Shown: piece after piece, positions 52,395 through 60,920 of the stretch | Layout of the letters: each line of letters starts with the position of its first letter | How positions within the stretch are numbered: position 1 is the first letter of the stretch | DNA from: Pantoea alhagi | GTDB lineage: Bacteria; Pseudomonadota; Gammaproteobacteria; Enterobacterales; Enterobacteriaceae | NCBI RefSeq assembly: GCF_002101395.1 | Contig: NZ_CP019706.1 | Location: 868,001-932,000 of the forward strand | DNA: 64,000 nucleotides | Direction of reading: 5' to 3' | Made by a program: the position numbers and the translations under genes | The notes under the pieces: generated by a model | Seen by the model: only the letters and a program-made list of their open reading frames with translations | What the model was told of the DNA's origin: nothing | Database searches by the model: none

Positions 52395-53522
52395 ATGTCA
52401 CTGAAAAATAATCAGAAACCTGTGGTGGTGATTGGCGGCGGCGCTATCGGCGTGTCCAGCGCGGTACATCTGCTGCGTCAGGGTGCGCAGGTAACGCTGG
52501 TTACCGAAGCGGCGCTGGGATCCGGCGCATCGGGACGCTCCCTTTCCTGGCTCAATTCCGCTGGAGAACGTGCGCGTGAATATCATGCGCTGCGTATGGC
52601 GGGCATCGATCGCTATCGCACACTGTTTGCCCACCATCCCGATCTCCCCTGGCTGCGCTTTGACGGCGGCCTTTACTGGGCTGCAGATGACGATCGCGGC
52701 ACCCAGGCGCGCCACGCATATGAAAAAGCGCATGGCTACGACTCTGCGCTGGTCAGCCCGGAAAATATCGACGCTTTTACGCAGAATATTGCGCCGCAGG
52801 CGATGGCTAACAGCGCCATTTATAACGCTGGTGAGGGCTGGGTAAGCCTGCCGCATCTGATCGGCTGGCTGATGGAAGAATTTCATCAGCGAGGCGGCCA
52901 ACTGATTGAGCATGCCGGGAAGGCCACGGTGAAAACCGATGCCAGCGGACGCGTCTGCGGTATCAGCACCACGCGTGCCGGTGAGCTGTCGGCAGATAAA
53001 GTGCTGGTAGCCTGCGGGCCGCAAACGCCGGAGGTAGTTGCGCCGCTTGGCGTCACTATCCCGAATGGCTCGCCGGTCTCAATGCTGGTTACCACCGAGC
53101 CCGTAGTTAAGCCGATTAATGTGGTGATGAATACGCCGCGCGCCGCTGTGCGACCCAACCCAGGCAATACGCTGGCGGTGGATCATGACTGGTATGAAGA
53201 GCATATTTCTGCTGTTGGCGATGGCGAATACCGTATCCCGGAGCCGGTGGTGCAGGAGTTGCTGGATGAAGCCAGCAAACTGATCGCTGGCAAGCCTGCA
53301 CTGCGCGCCAGCGGCTGGAAGATAGGCCTGAAGCCGATTCCAGGCGATGGCAATCCGATTTTTGGCGAGCTGCAAAAGGTGCCGGGCTGCTTTGTCGCCT
53401 TTACTCACTCCGGTGCCACGCTGGCGCTGATTGCCGGTGAGTTGCTGGCGGAAGAGATGCTCAGCGGTGAGCCACATCCAATGTTTGCGACCTTCCGTGC
53501 CGAACGCTTTAGCCAGGCTTAA
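52395..53522 (+). CDS. DAO-family FAD-dependent amino-acid oxidoreductase
   Basis: The 375-residue enzyme (ATG at 52395, with a GTG one codon upstream; AAGGAA lies before both) has the GxGxxG FAD fold VVVIGGGAIGVSSAVHLL and the DAO signature GSGASGRSLSWLNSAG. It is related to glycine/D-amino-acid or opine oxidases (DadA/SoxB group). It is the last gene of the LacI-controlled operon and is followed by a hairpin. With the Gfo/Idh/MocA gene it probably forms a catabolic pair for the transported amine or amino acid derivative. Confidence 0.9.
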   Translation: MSLKNNQKPVVVIGGGAIGVSSAVHLLRQGAQVTLVTEAALGSGASGRSLSWLNSAGERAREYHALRMAGIDRYRTLFAHHPDLPWLRFDGGLYWAADDDRGTQARHAYEKAHGYDSALVSPENIDAFTQNIAPQAMANSAIYNAGEGWVSLPHLIGWLMEEFHQRGGQLIEHAGKATVKTDASGRVCGISTTRAGELSADKVLVACGPQTPEVVAPLGVTIPNGSPVSMLVTTEPVVKPINVVMNTPRAAVRPNPGNTLAVDHDWYEEHISAVGDGEYRIPEPVVQELLDEASKLIAGKPALRASGWKIGLKPIPGDGNPIFGELQKVPGCFVAFTHSGATLALIAGELLAEEMLSGEPHPMFATFRAERFSQA

Positions 53523-53588
53523 ATCACTGGTTAAAGCTGACCCGACACAAGATGCTCTCTGTTAAAGGTTAAAACAGGAGAGATTACT

Positions 53589-53608
53589 GGCCAGCATCGC
53601 TGCTGGCC
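53589..53608. terminator. Hairpin between convergent operon end and RcnB-like gene
   Basis: Stem GGCCAGCA/TGCTGGCC with a four-base loop lies between the convergent DAO and RcnB-like genes. The U-tract is weak on both sides, so its strength as a terminator is doubtful. Confidence 0.55.
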
Positions 53609-53617
53609 GGTAATTGA

Positions 53618-54154
53618 TTAATGGAAGAAAATATCGCCCGATCTGGCTTTAATAATTTTGCCGTCCGCTTTGGAAATCAGCACATAGTTACCGCCCATAT
53701 AGGTCCAGTGGCTGTCAGCATCCGGCGCAGGCAGGTGGCGTTTTTGCCATTCAGTAATCTCGTAGGTCTTCGTCCGATACTTTTCCGGTACCACCGAACC
53801 AATCGTGTAGCGCTGCGCATCGCTAAAGAATTCGGTTACTTCGTAAGGCTCTTTCGGCTGCTGCTGAGCCGTATCCGGCGTTGCGGCATCAGGCGTTGCC
53901 GGCTCAACCTGTGGTTGGGTCTGGGCAGGATACTGCGGCACGGCGGATGCTGGCGCATCCTGAGTTTGTCCCTGAGTCGGATCCTGTTGAGCTGGCGTTT
54001 GCGGCACGCCCTGATTCGGATCCTGCTGGGCTGGCGTTTGCGGCACGGCTTCCGCCGGAGCGGCCTGCGGCTCTCCTTCCGCATGGGTAACAGAAGTAAA
54101 TGCCAGCGCGCCGATCAATGCGCCCGAAAATAAAATCTTAGTGGTGTTACGCAT
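53618..54154 (-). CDS. RcnB-family periplasmic protein with Pro/Gln-rich linker
   Basis: The ATG at 54154 follows a strong AGGAGA site and gives 178 residues. A signal peptide (FSGALIGALAFTSVTHA, cleavage near residue 25) is followed by a low-complexity Pro/Gln/Ala linker with a 13-residue tandem repeat (VPQTPAQQDPNQG), then a C-terminal RcnB-like domain of about 60 residues with TYEITEWQKRHLPAPDADSH and YVLISKADGKIIKA. RcnB modulates nickel and cobalt export in E. coli; other family members are of unknown role. No metal exporter is adjacent. Confidence 0.8.
   Translation of the reverse strand: MRNTTKILFSGALIGALAFTSVTHAEGEPQAAPAEAVPQTPAQQDPNQGVPQTPAQQDPTQGQTQDAPASAVPQYPAQTQPQVEPATPDAATPDTAQQQPKEPYEVTEFFSDAQRYTIGSVVPEKYRTKTYEITEWQKRHLPAPDADSHWTYMGGNYVLISKADGKIIKARSGDIFFH
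53971..54048. repeat. 39-base tandem repeat inside the RcnB-like gene
   Basis: Two copies of a 39-base unit (starting CCTGAGTCGG and CCTGATTCGG) encode two 13-residue units of VPQTPAQQDP type. They differ at only a few positions and could expand or contract in frame. Confidence 0.8.
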
Positions 54155-54375
54155 AGTTTCTCCTGATTTCCCTGCCCTGTTGTCGCGGGCGCTTATTCTT
54201 AGTGACAACAAATTAACCCTGGTTACGCCAGCAGGCACAACTTTTATTGTGAACTTTGTTGTCAAAGAGCGACCTTGATCCGGCTGTAAACCGCAGACTG
54301 CGGGCTGCCTGACCGGTTGCTGAGGCGGTATTTTCAGACGGAGGATATCACTGGCTGGGCTACCTGCACGCGAAG

Positions 54376-54714
54376 CTAATCATACAACCAGCGACCCGCC
54401 CTGGCGGATTCTGCAAACATTTTTACCGTCAATGGTTTTCTGTTTGCAATTACTGACGCCCTGAAATTACGCCCTTTGAAAAGGCGGGTAGTTAATGGCA
54501 GGTTTTCCCAGGGAAAGTAGTTGCGCATATCCAAAGCAGAAACATCAACACCATATTTGTTACTGTAATCACTAATCACATAAGGTAATTCATCGGCTGG
54601 TGCATAATCCTGTAACAATGTTTCCAGCTCAAGCGGAACCGTCTGGAGCTTTCGGTTAACTTGCCTGGATAATTCACCACGAAAAAATGCCAGTATCTCT
54701 GTATCACTTACCAA
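54376..54714 (-). CDS. DUF1493 family protein
   Basis: The 112-residue protein starts at a TTG at 54714, which lies seven bases after a very strong AGGAGGAG site. The sequence matches DUF1493: acidic N-terminal half (LLQDYAPADELPYVISDYSN), DMRNYFPWENLP, and a C-terminal PLTVKMFAESARAGRWLYD. The function is unknown. It overlaps the STM2901-like gene by seven bases; this pairing is recurrent in enterics as I recall, which suggests that the two proteins act together. Confidence 0.85.
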   Translation of the reverse strand: MVSDTEILAFFRGELSRQVNRKLQTVPLELETLLQDYAPADELPYVISDYSNKYGVDVSALDMRNYFPWENLPLTTRLFKGRNFRASVIANRKPLTVKMFAESARAGRWLYD

Positions 54715-55166
54715 ATTTTATCTCCTCCTCTGGCAAGATAATTATATTTTTTTATAGTCTGGAATGTAATTACAGAAACATCACTTGCGAGTATAACCCA
54801 TCCGACAATCGGAATGGCTCTGCCTACAAACGTACCGATTTTATGTGTCATGAGAATTTTCAGGCGATGAGGCGGGTACCCGCCAACGACAGAAGGAAGC
54901 TCCAGTCCCCATGGAAACTGCGCATTACCAAACGCTTTTCTTGCTCCACGTGATGCTAAAGATGTGCCCGGCGTGGCATTAGCAAATTTTCCACGGGTCG
55001 ACAAAATATTAAGGCCGGTAACAATGGAAATAATAGCGCCGAAATCCTGAACGCCGAGTTGATCCGCTACATTCTCGCAAAATATCATGAACAGTAATTC
55101 ACTGGCTGAAAGATTAGATCTTCCTGCATAAAAGTAGGTTCCATTAAGTTCCTCTGTGGTATCCAT
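54708..55166 (-). CDS. STM2901-family membrane-associated protein
   Basis: The 152-residue protein resembles the Salmonella STM2901 family: an N-terminal LNGTYFYAGRSNLSASELLF segment, a conserved middle with GTSLASRGARKAFG, and a hydrophobic FVGRAIPIVGWVILASDVSV segment near the C terminus, ending in ARGGDKIW. One membrane-inserting helix is likely. Function is unknown. A GGGAAAG site precedes the ATG. It forms a two-gene unit with DUF1493 and stands alone between other operons. Confidence 0.82.
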   Translation of the reverse strand: MDTTEELNGTYFYAGRSNLSASELLFMIFCENVADQLGVQDFGAIISIVTGLNILSTRGKFANATPGTSLASRGARKAFGNAQFPWGLELPSVVGGYPPHRLKILMTHKIGTFVGRAIPIVGWVILASDVSVITFQTIKKYNYLARGGDKIW

Positions 55167-55377
55167 TCCCGTGCTTTCCCTGTAAATTCTCCCTTATCCA
55201 GATGCCGACTATAACGCGCCACAGCAGCCGACTAATGTGATTATTTATATTTGTGACAAATGCCAATAATACGTTGGCCGGTACAATAGCGAATATTGCA
55301 ATATCCCCATCCTGACCAACACCCTGCCCGTAATAGCATCTGTATAATCACAGAATGCTGGCACCAGCAGCGCGGGC

Positions 55378-55413
55378 TCACGCAAAGCCCGCCGCGTTTC
55401 AGGCTTTGCGTGA
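55378..55413 (-). terminator. 12-base inverted repeat at the methyltransferase stop
   Basis: Perfect arms TCACGCAAAGCC and GGCTTTGCGTGA with a 12-base loop; the stop codon lies in the loop. No U-tract follows on the minus strand, so it may terminate transcription inefficiently or protect the 3' end of the message. Confidence 0.5.
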
Positions 55414-56166
55414 ACAGCAGACGATATAATTCATATTATGCCGCTGCGCATGGAAATAGCGTAGCATGCCCAAAAAGCGCTGGCGGTTTTCCCGGTTTTT
55501 CAGGCCATTAAACATAATCTTCACGGTTCTTAATAGCCCTTCATCTTTCATCATGCCGCGTGGCGACACCAGCGACATTTTACCGTTATGGGTTTGCACC
55601 TGACTAAAGCCGCTCTGCAGGAACATTTGCTGCCAGTTCTCTTTACTCATCGGGCTAACGTTAGATTTCACCACCTGCTGTAGCCGGGAATCCGCGCTGG
55701 CCGGTAGCTGCCCCTGCGTTAACATAATATCGTGGGTTAACAAACAGCCGCCTGGCTTTAACACACGATAATACTCCTGCACCAGACGCTGTTTCGCCTT
55801 ATCCGCATACATGGTGAGCATGGCTTCATTGATCACCATATCAAAACTGTTATCCGGGAAAGGAAGATGGTGCGCATTGGCTTCGCTGACCTGGATACGC
55901 TCGCTAAGACCGGCTGCGGCGACATTTTCACGCGCTTTGCTTAGCGCCTGCTTGTCCATATCCACGGCGTGAACATGGCAGCCAAAGCGCGAAACCAGTT
56001 CAATAGCCGTGGTGCCCATATTACAGGCGATTTCCAGTACCCGGCTCTGTTCATTCAGCCCGGCATGGGCCATCAGCCATTCGGTCGCCTCTGTGCCGCC
56101 GGGACGCAGCCGGGTTTTTCCCAGGCTGGCCAGAAAGGTATGTCCTGCTTTATTACTCTCAGACAT
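55399..56166 (-). CDS. Class I SAM-dependent methyltransferase
   Basis: The 255-residue protein (ATG at 56166 after GAGTGA) has the SAM-binding motif VLEIACNMGTTAIELV (about 42-57), an acidic HAVDMDKQAL, ANAHHLPFPDNSFDMVINEA, and EYYRVLKPGG, typical of small-molecule methyltransferases of the UbiE/TehB type. The substrate is unknown. An NsrR-type palindrome covers the likely -10 region just upstream, so expression should rise under nitric oxide. It lies downstream of, and on the same strand as, the gfr-like operon but with its own promoter. Confidence 0.85.
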   Translation of the reverse strand: MSESNKAGHTFLASLGKTRLRPGGTEATEWLMAHAGLNEQSRVLEIACNMGTTAIELVSRFGCHVHAVDMDKQALSKARENVAAAGLSERIQVSEANAHHLPFPDNSFDMVINEAMLTMYADKAKQRLVQEYYRVLKPGGCLLTHDIMLTQGQLPASADSRLQQVVKSNVSPMSKENWQQMFLQSGFSQVQTHNGKMSLVSPRGMMKDEGLLRTVKIMFNGLKNRENRQRFLGMLRYFHAQRHNMNYIVCCSRKA

Positions 56167-56185
56167 TATTATTTCACTCAAAAAA

Positions 56186-56208
56186 AAGATGCATATATTA
56201 TGCATCTT
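56186..56208. promoter_or_regulatory. NsrR-type operator
   Basis: Arms AAGATGCATAT and TTATGCATCTT around one central A form an 11-1-11 inverted repeat with one mismatch. This is the architecture and sequence of NsrR sites (AAGATGCATTT half-sites). It lies 20 bases before the methyltransferase ATG and includes a CATAAT -10-like element with TTAACT 17 bases upstream. Confidence 0.75.
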
Positions 56209-56267
56209 AGTAAGAGTGAAGTTAAGCCGAAAGCCGTGCTCACCTGCCCCAGAAAGGGCAATGGGCA

Positions 56268-57278
56268 TTAATAATCAAACTGGCGGTAATAGCGGCGGAT
56301 ATTAAGATCGTGTCCGGTATATTTCTCAAAATGTGCCGCCAGGCGATCCACCAGCAGCGTGGAAGCAACGCAAGGGGCGACAATCCAGCGGAAAGCGTCA
56401 TCTATTCCGTTCAGGCGATAATCGCGTGGATCGATTACCACCACACAATCGCTGATTTTACGGGCAAAGGCTTCTACCCGATCGTCCAGCGTGCGACATT
56501 TACCTTCGCCTTTTACCAGGAACAGCGGCACCTCTTTCTCCAGCAGCTCCAGCGTACCGTGAAAGAATTCCGCCGAGCTTACCGATTTAGTGCGCTTCCA
56601 CTGCATCTCCTCCAGAATACACATTGAGAAAAGGTAGACCTCGCCCCACATCTCCGCGCCGCCGATCCACATCATATAGTCGCGGTCATGGTACTCACGG
56701 GCGATCTCATCGGCCTGTGGATCAAAATCACGTTTGGCCTGCAGCAGATTTTCCGGCAGCAGCTCCAGCTGGCTGGCGAAGCGCTCATAGTCGGCAAACT
56801 CGCCGTTCAGCGCCACCAGCCGAAAGAACAGCCAGTAAAGCAGCATATATTCATATTCCACCCCATTTTTATGGCGCATCGGAATATGCCATGTGGCATT
56901 GCTGGCCAGCGGCGAATCCTGATTTTTAGTAATCGCTACCACGCGAATACCCTGCGCTTTACACCATTGCGCAATGGCAACGGATTCTTTGGTATCACCC
57001 GATTTAGAAAGCGTAATCACCACAGAATCTTTATTTAATTTCTTATTGCCCTTATTAATTAATTCCGCCGCCTGCTCGGTATATATCGGCAGCGAAGTAC
57101 ACTCTTTTGCAAACTCATTGATTGCCATCATGGGTGCCAGCGAGCCGCCTACCGAGGCGAAAAACAGATTGCTGTAACCTGCCTGATGAATATTTTCCGC
57201 TACCTGTTCGGCAATTTTACGCGCAGCGATGATCTCACGAGCACTGTTCAGGTACTCGTCCTGATTAAAACCCAACAT
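56268..57278 (-). CDS. gfrF: SIS-domain deglycase, FrlB/GfrF-like
   Basis: This is a 336-residue sugar isomerase (SIS) family protein related to fructoselysine-6-phosphate deglycase, which splits the phosphorylated Amadori compound into a sugar phosphate and the amino acid. The two SIS domains show FFASVGGSLAPMMAINEF, VITLSKSGDTKESVAIAQWC and SSAEFFHGTLELLEKEVPLF; the C-terminal NIRRYYRQFDY matches FrlB-type ends. It is the last gene of a mannose-type PTS operon laid out like Salmonella gfrABCDEF. The exact substrate is inferred from that context. Confidence 0.8.
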   Translation of the reverse strand: MLGFNQDEYLNSAREIIAARKIAEQVAENIHQAGYSNLFFASVGGSLAPMMAINEFAKECTSLPIYTEQAAELINKGNKKLNKDSVVITLSKSGDTKESVAIAQWCKAQGIRVVAITKNQDSPLASNATWHIPMRHKNGVEYEYMLLYWLFFRLVALNGEFADYERFASQLELLPENLLQAKRDFDPQADEIAREYHDRDYMMWIGGAEMWGEVYLFSMCILEEMQWKRTKSVSSAEFFHGTLELLEKEVPLFLVKGEGKCRTLDDRVEAFARKISDCVVVIDPRDYRLNGIDDAFRWIVAPCVASTLLVDRLAAHFEKYTGHDLNIRRYYRQFDY

Positions 57279-57296
57279 ATTTTTTCTCCTGAGGAA

Positions 57297-58358
57297 TTAA
57301 ATTTTGCTTTGCAGCACCTTGTCGAAATCGTCAAATATTCGCACGCTTAAATTAATGCCTTTAAGCGTGGCAACCCGATAAGCCATTATTTGTACCGGCA
57401 CGATTAATAACAGCGGTGCCAGTAAAGGATCGATGGGGAAATTCAGTCCCAGCTGACTTTCACTGCTTTCTCCGTGTGCGCTGAGGGTAAAGGCTGCTTT
57501 AACGTGCGGACGCATATAGTCACGCAGGGCGGCAAGGCGTGGATGCGGCGCATCTTCAATAAACAGCAGCAGATGCTCATGGTTTGCCTCCAGGTAGGGG
57601 CCGTGCATGTAGGCTTCCAGTTCAAAACCGCTTGATGGGCGGCGCACCGTCTCGGTGAACTTGGTTTCGAACTCCTTCGCTACGCCCACCAGACCGCCGT
57701 AGCCGATGGCGATGTAGCGCGGTGCGGCAGCCAGCATCGCCTGATGGCGCGTAATGAAATCATCGGTGCGGCGTATCACCTCCGGCAGCCGCTGCGCCAT
57801 GTCACGTAGCGTGTTCAGCGTTTTGTCGCGGGCACGGGCATCCAGCGCCCCCTGCGTCTCTGCGGCCAGCAGCGCGATCAGCAGTAAATTCAACACCGTG
57901 GCGCTAAAGCCCAGGGTCACAAAGCCAACCGGCTCAATGCCGCAGTTAATATCCAGCACCGCATCAGCTTCGCGCGCCAGCGGGCTGGTGCAGTCGGCGG
58001 TCAGGCAGTAAACCTTGCGGCCCGCCGCCTGCACCTTACGCTGCGCCTCCAGCGTCGAGTGGCTTTTACCGCTCTGCGACAGGGCGATTACCCAGTCGGT
58101 CGTCTCATCAAACCGCTCATAGTGGGTAAAGGGATACGGCTCCCTGATCTCTACCTGAATATTCGCCCACTGACTAAAGGCAAAAGCGGCGCACTGCGCG
58201 GCATTCAGCGACGATCCGGTTGCCAGAATCAGCAGTCGCCGCACCGCTCCCTGCGCCAGCAATTCCGATGCCGGAGCCAGCTTTTGCGGATACTCATCCA
58301 AAATACGCGCCAGCACTTCCGGTTCGCGCTCGATACAGTCCATCATCGTGACCGACAT
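57297..58358 (-). CDS. gfrE: SIS-domain deglycase, GfrE-like
   Basis: The ATG at 58358 follows GAGGAG and gives 353 residues. It has a GlmS-like tandem SIS layout: LLILATGSSLNAAQCAAFAF, VIALSQSGKSHSTLEAQRKV and the second-domain GYGGLVGVAKEFETKFTET with FELEAYMHGPYLEANHE. In the gfr operon of Salmonella two deglycases of this kind handle phosphorylated fructoselysine and glucoselysine. The gene is 18 bases upstream of the second deglycase. The division of labour between the two cannot be read from sequence. Confidence 0.8.
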   Translation of the reverse strand: MSVTMMDCIEREPEVLARILDEYPQKLAPASELLAQGAVRRLLILATGSSLNAAQCAAFAFSQWANIQVEIREPYPFTHYERFDETTDWVIALSQSGKSHSTLEAQRKVQAAGRKVYCLTADCTSPLAREADAVLDINCGIEPVGFVTLGFSATVLNLLLIALLAAETQGALDARARDKTLNTLRDMAQRLPEVIRRTDDFITRHQAMLAAAPRYIAIGYGGLVGVAKEFETKFTETVRRPSSGFELEAYMHGPYLEANHEHLLLFIEDAPHPRLAALRDYMRPHVKAAFTLSAHGESSESQLGLNFPIDPLLAPLLLIVPVQIMAYRVATLKGINLSVRIFDDFDKVLQSKI

Positions 58359-58368
58359 CGCTATCTCC

Positions 58369-59205
58369 TCAGAACAGACCAATCCATGAACCCAGGATGC
58401 CGACCAGCGCCATCCCGCCAATAATCGCCAGCGGCTGCACCTTTTTGCCCAGCAGCCAGTAAACAATGCCAAAACTCAGCAGCGGCAGCAGACAAGGCAT
58501 AATGTCGTCAATAATTCCCTGCACCTGGGTTTTCGCTTCGCCCGCGCCGAAAGAGACGGGAATAGTGATATCGATCATTGAGGCGGTCATTGCGCCCACC
58601 ACCATCAGACCGATAATCGAAGCGCCGTAGGTGAGGCTTTCCATCATCCCGCTTTTCTGGACGCGCTGAAGCACGCCGGTGCCGAGGACATATCCCCAGC
58701 GGGTAAACAGCCAGCGCACCAGGATATGCGGCACGTTAAAGATCAGCACAAACAGGATCGGCCCAAGAATATTGCCTTTCAGCGCCAGGCTGGTGCCGAT
58801 GCCGGTGGCAATCAGCCGCAGCGTTCCCCAGAAAAAGGAGTCGCCCAGCCCGGCCAGCGGCCCCATCAGCGACGCTTTGACGTTATCGATCGACGCGCTG
58901 TCCAACCCGCCGCCGCTGCGGTTTTTCTCCTCCATCGCGGCGGTAATGCCGAGGATCAGCGTGACGATATGCGGCGTGGTGTTAAAGAAAACTAAATGGC
59001 GTTTTAGCGCGCTCACCAGATCCTCATGGCGCGTGTAGAGCTTTTTCAGCACCGGCATCATGGCGTAGACAAAGGCCAGGTTCATCTGCCGCTCATAGTT
59101 CCAGGAGAACTCCATCTGGAAAGAGCGCCAGAAGACGCGGCGCAGATCGCGCGGCGTAATCTGCGGCTCCGCCTGTGGCTCGTTATCAGAAATCATCTTC
59201 GTCAT
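58369..59205 (-). CDS. gfrD: PTS mannose-family EIID component
   Basis: The 278-residue membrane protein of the PTS EIID (ManZ) family contains RRVFWRSFQMEFSWNYERQM, the diagnostic GLGDSFFWGTLRLIATGIG, and several C-terminal helices. With EIIC it forms the sugar channel. The ATG at 59205 follows AAGGAG and lies 20 bases inside the end of the EIIC gene, as usual for man-family operons. The substrate is probably a glycated amino acid, judging from the two deglycase genes downstream. Confidence 0.9.
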   Translation of the reverse strand: MTKMISDNEPQAEPQITPRDLRRVFWRSFQMEFSWNYERQMNLAFVYAMMPVLKKLYTRHEDLVSALKRHLVFFNTTPHIVTLILGITAAMEEKNRSGGGLDSASIDNVKASLMGPLAGLGDSFFWGTLRLIATGIGTSLALKGNILGPILFVLIFNVPHILVRWLFTRWGYVLGTGVLQRVQKSGMMESLTYGASIIGLMVVGAMTASMIDITIPVSFGAGEAKTQVQGIIDDIMPCLLPLLSFGIVYWLLGKKVQPLAIIGGMALVGILGSWIGLF

Positions 59206-59962
59206 CGTTCACTCCTTCTGCCGTTGAGGCACGCTGAACCGGCTGCTGCGTCATATTGACCATTACCACCGCGACAATTGCGCCGAGGATGGCAATGCCG
59301 GTCACCGGGATCTTGAGATAGGCCATCAGCACAAAGCCGAGGAAAAAGTAAGGCGCGACCTTTTTGTTAATCAGCAGCCGCGCCAGCATGGCGAAGCCGA
59401 GCGCCGGGATCAGGCCGGTCGCTACGCTCAGTCCATGCTTAATAAACTCAGGGATTGCGTCGAGCAGGCTTTTCACCGCGCCGCTGCCTACCAGGAAGGA
59501 GACGGTGACAATGGTCGCCAGCATCAGCGACAGACCGAAGCCCGCCAGCAGATGCATACGCTCAATGCCGCCGGTGTTGCCCTGCTCCGCATACAGATCC
59601 GCCTTATGGCTGAGCGTCGGGATAAACAGCCCCAGATAGATATTTTTCAGCACCAGCGTCAGCGTGGCGATCGGCAGGCCAAGCAGCAGCGCCGTTTCGG
59701 TACCTGCGCCGGAGGTAATGGCGAAGGCCACACCAAGAATGCCGCCGGTTACCACATCAGGCGGAATTGAAGCGCCAACCGAGAAAGAGCCGATAAATGC
59801 CAGCTCCAGCGTCGCGCCCATGATCACGCCGGTTTGCACATCGCCCAGCACCAGGCCGGTCAACAGGCCGGTGACGATGGGCCTGGAGAGCAGTGAGGTG
59901 CCTAAGGCATATTCAGACTGGGCGATAAACGCCACCAGCCCCAGCAGTAATGCTTCTGTCAT
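59186..59962 (-). CDS. gfrC: PTS mannose-family EIIC component
   Basis: A ManY-type EIIC of 258 residues with about seven membrane helices (ALLLGLVAFIAQSEYALGTS, VIMGATLELAFIGSFSVGAS, VVTGGILGVAFAITSGAGTE). Three in-frame start codons lie together (GTG, ATG, ATG at 59968-59962); I chose the last, best placed after GGGGAG. It overlaps EIID by 20 bases. The C-terminal tail is acidic (EGVNDDEDDF). Confidence 0.9.
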   Translation of the reverse strand: MTEALLLGLVAFIAQSEYALGTSLLSRPIVTGLLTGLVLGDVQTGVIMGATLELAFIGSFSVGASIPPDVVTGGILGVAFAITSGAGTETALLLGLPIATLTLVLKNIYLGLFIPTLSHKADLYAEQGNTGGIERMHLLAGFGLSLMLATIVTVSFLVGSGAVKSLLDAIPEFIKHGLSVATGLIPALGFAMLARLLINKKVAPYFFLGFVLMAYLKIPVTGIAILGAIVAVVMVNMTQQPVQRASTAEGVNDDEDDF

Positions 59963-59976
59963 CATCACTCCCCGCG

Positions 59977-60447
59977 CTACAGCGCTTCGCTAAACAGCTG
60001 TTTGCGATCGCCCGGCACCTGGCGGATCTCAATCTCTTTGCCCGCCTGAACCAGCGCCTCCAGCAGCGAAATTTCATCCGGCAATACGTTGATCGCTTTA
60101 GAAATATTCCGGCTGCCCTCTTTGGCCTTGATCCCGCCAAGATTAATGCTGGTGATCTCCGGTACCGCCGTGGCCAGCCGCCAGGCATCGCTCACCGACT
60201 CCACCACGATAAACAGCTTATATTTGTCGGTGACGCCACTTTTGATCGCCTCAATGGCATCGTCGATATTTTTAATCACCAGCTTTACCGCAGGCGGCTT
60301 AGCGAGCTTGATGGTGGTTTTGCGCAACTCATCGTTGGGCACACTGTCATTGGCGATCAAAATGCAATCGGCGCCAATATATTGCGTCCAGGAAAAGGCG
60401 ACCTGGCCATGCAGCAGTCGATGATCGACCCGTAAGAGCTTTATCAT
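59977..60447 (-). CDS. gfrB: PTS mannose-family EIIB component
   Basis: A cytosolic EIIB of the ManX-B/SorB type, 156 residues. The phosphorylated histidine is His13 in LLRVDHRLLHGQVAFSW. It receives phosphate from EIIA and passes it to the sugar in the EIIC/EIID channel. A very good GAGGAGGATAACA site precedes the ATG. It is encoded separately from EIIA (15 bases apart), as in gfr, dga and lev operons. Confidence 0.92.
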   Translation of the reverse strand: MIKLLRVDHRLLHGQVAFSWTQYIGADCILIANDSVPNDELRKTTIKLAKPPAVKLVIKNIDDAIEAIKSGVTDKYKLFIVVESVSDAWRLATAVPEITSINLGGIKAKEGSRNISKAINVLPDEISLLEALVQAGKEIEIRQVPGDRKQLFSEAL

Positions 60448-60462
60448 TGTTATCCTCCTCGC

Positions 60463-60885
60463 TCAGAAATCTTTATCCACGCAGCTGGCGCTGCTAATGG
60501 TCTGATTGCAGTACTGCATTCCCGCGCGGGCGTTGCTCAACGCCTCGTTTATCAGCGCTATCGCGGGCTCGTCGGGCGACGCAATCAGCATCTCAATCAC
60601 CAGCGGCAGGTTTAATCCGGCCAGCAGATGAAAATTGGGCCGATGCAGATAGCGAATAAATTCGTTATTTACGCTGCCGGCAAAAATATCGGTAATGACG
60701 ATCAGTTCATCCTGCGGCGTAAACGCGGCCATCAGGCTATCGACCTGGCAGGTTAAATCGTCGTTTTCATCTACGTAGGCACACAGCACATGCAGATGCG
60801 GCTGTTCTCCGAGAATTAGCTCAACGGATTGACGGATACCGGCGGCAAAAGAGCCGTGGCTGGCAAAAATGTAGTGACGTTTCAT
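60463..60885 (-). CDS. gfrA: PTS mannose-family EIIA component
   Basis: First gene of the operon, 140 residues from the ATG at 60885; an open frame eight codons upstream is not supported. The EIIA(Man) phosphorylation site is His10 in IFASHGSFAAGIRQSV, and the DELIVITDIFAGSVNNEF segment is diagnostic. It takes phosphate from HPr. A sigma-54 promoter lies 36 bases upstream. Confidence 0.92.
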   Translation of the reverse strand: MKRHYIFASHGSFAAGIRQSVELILGEQPHLHVLCAYVDENDDLTCQVDSLMAAFTPQDELIVITDIFAGSVNNEFIRYLHRPNFHLLAGLNLPLVIEMLIASPDEPAIALINEALSNARAGMQYCNQTISSASCVDKDF

Positions 60886-60920
60886 CCTGACCTCATCAAG
60901 CGGTTCCACGCGTTAATAAG

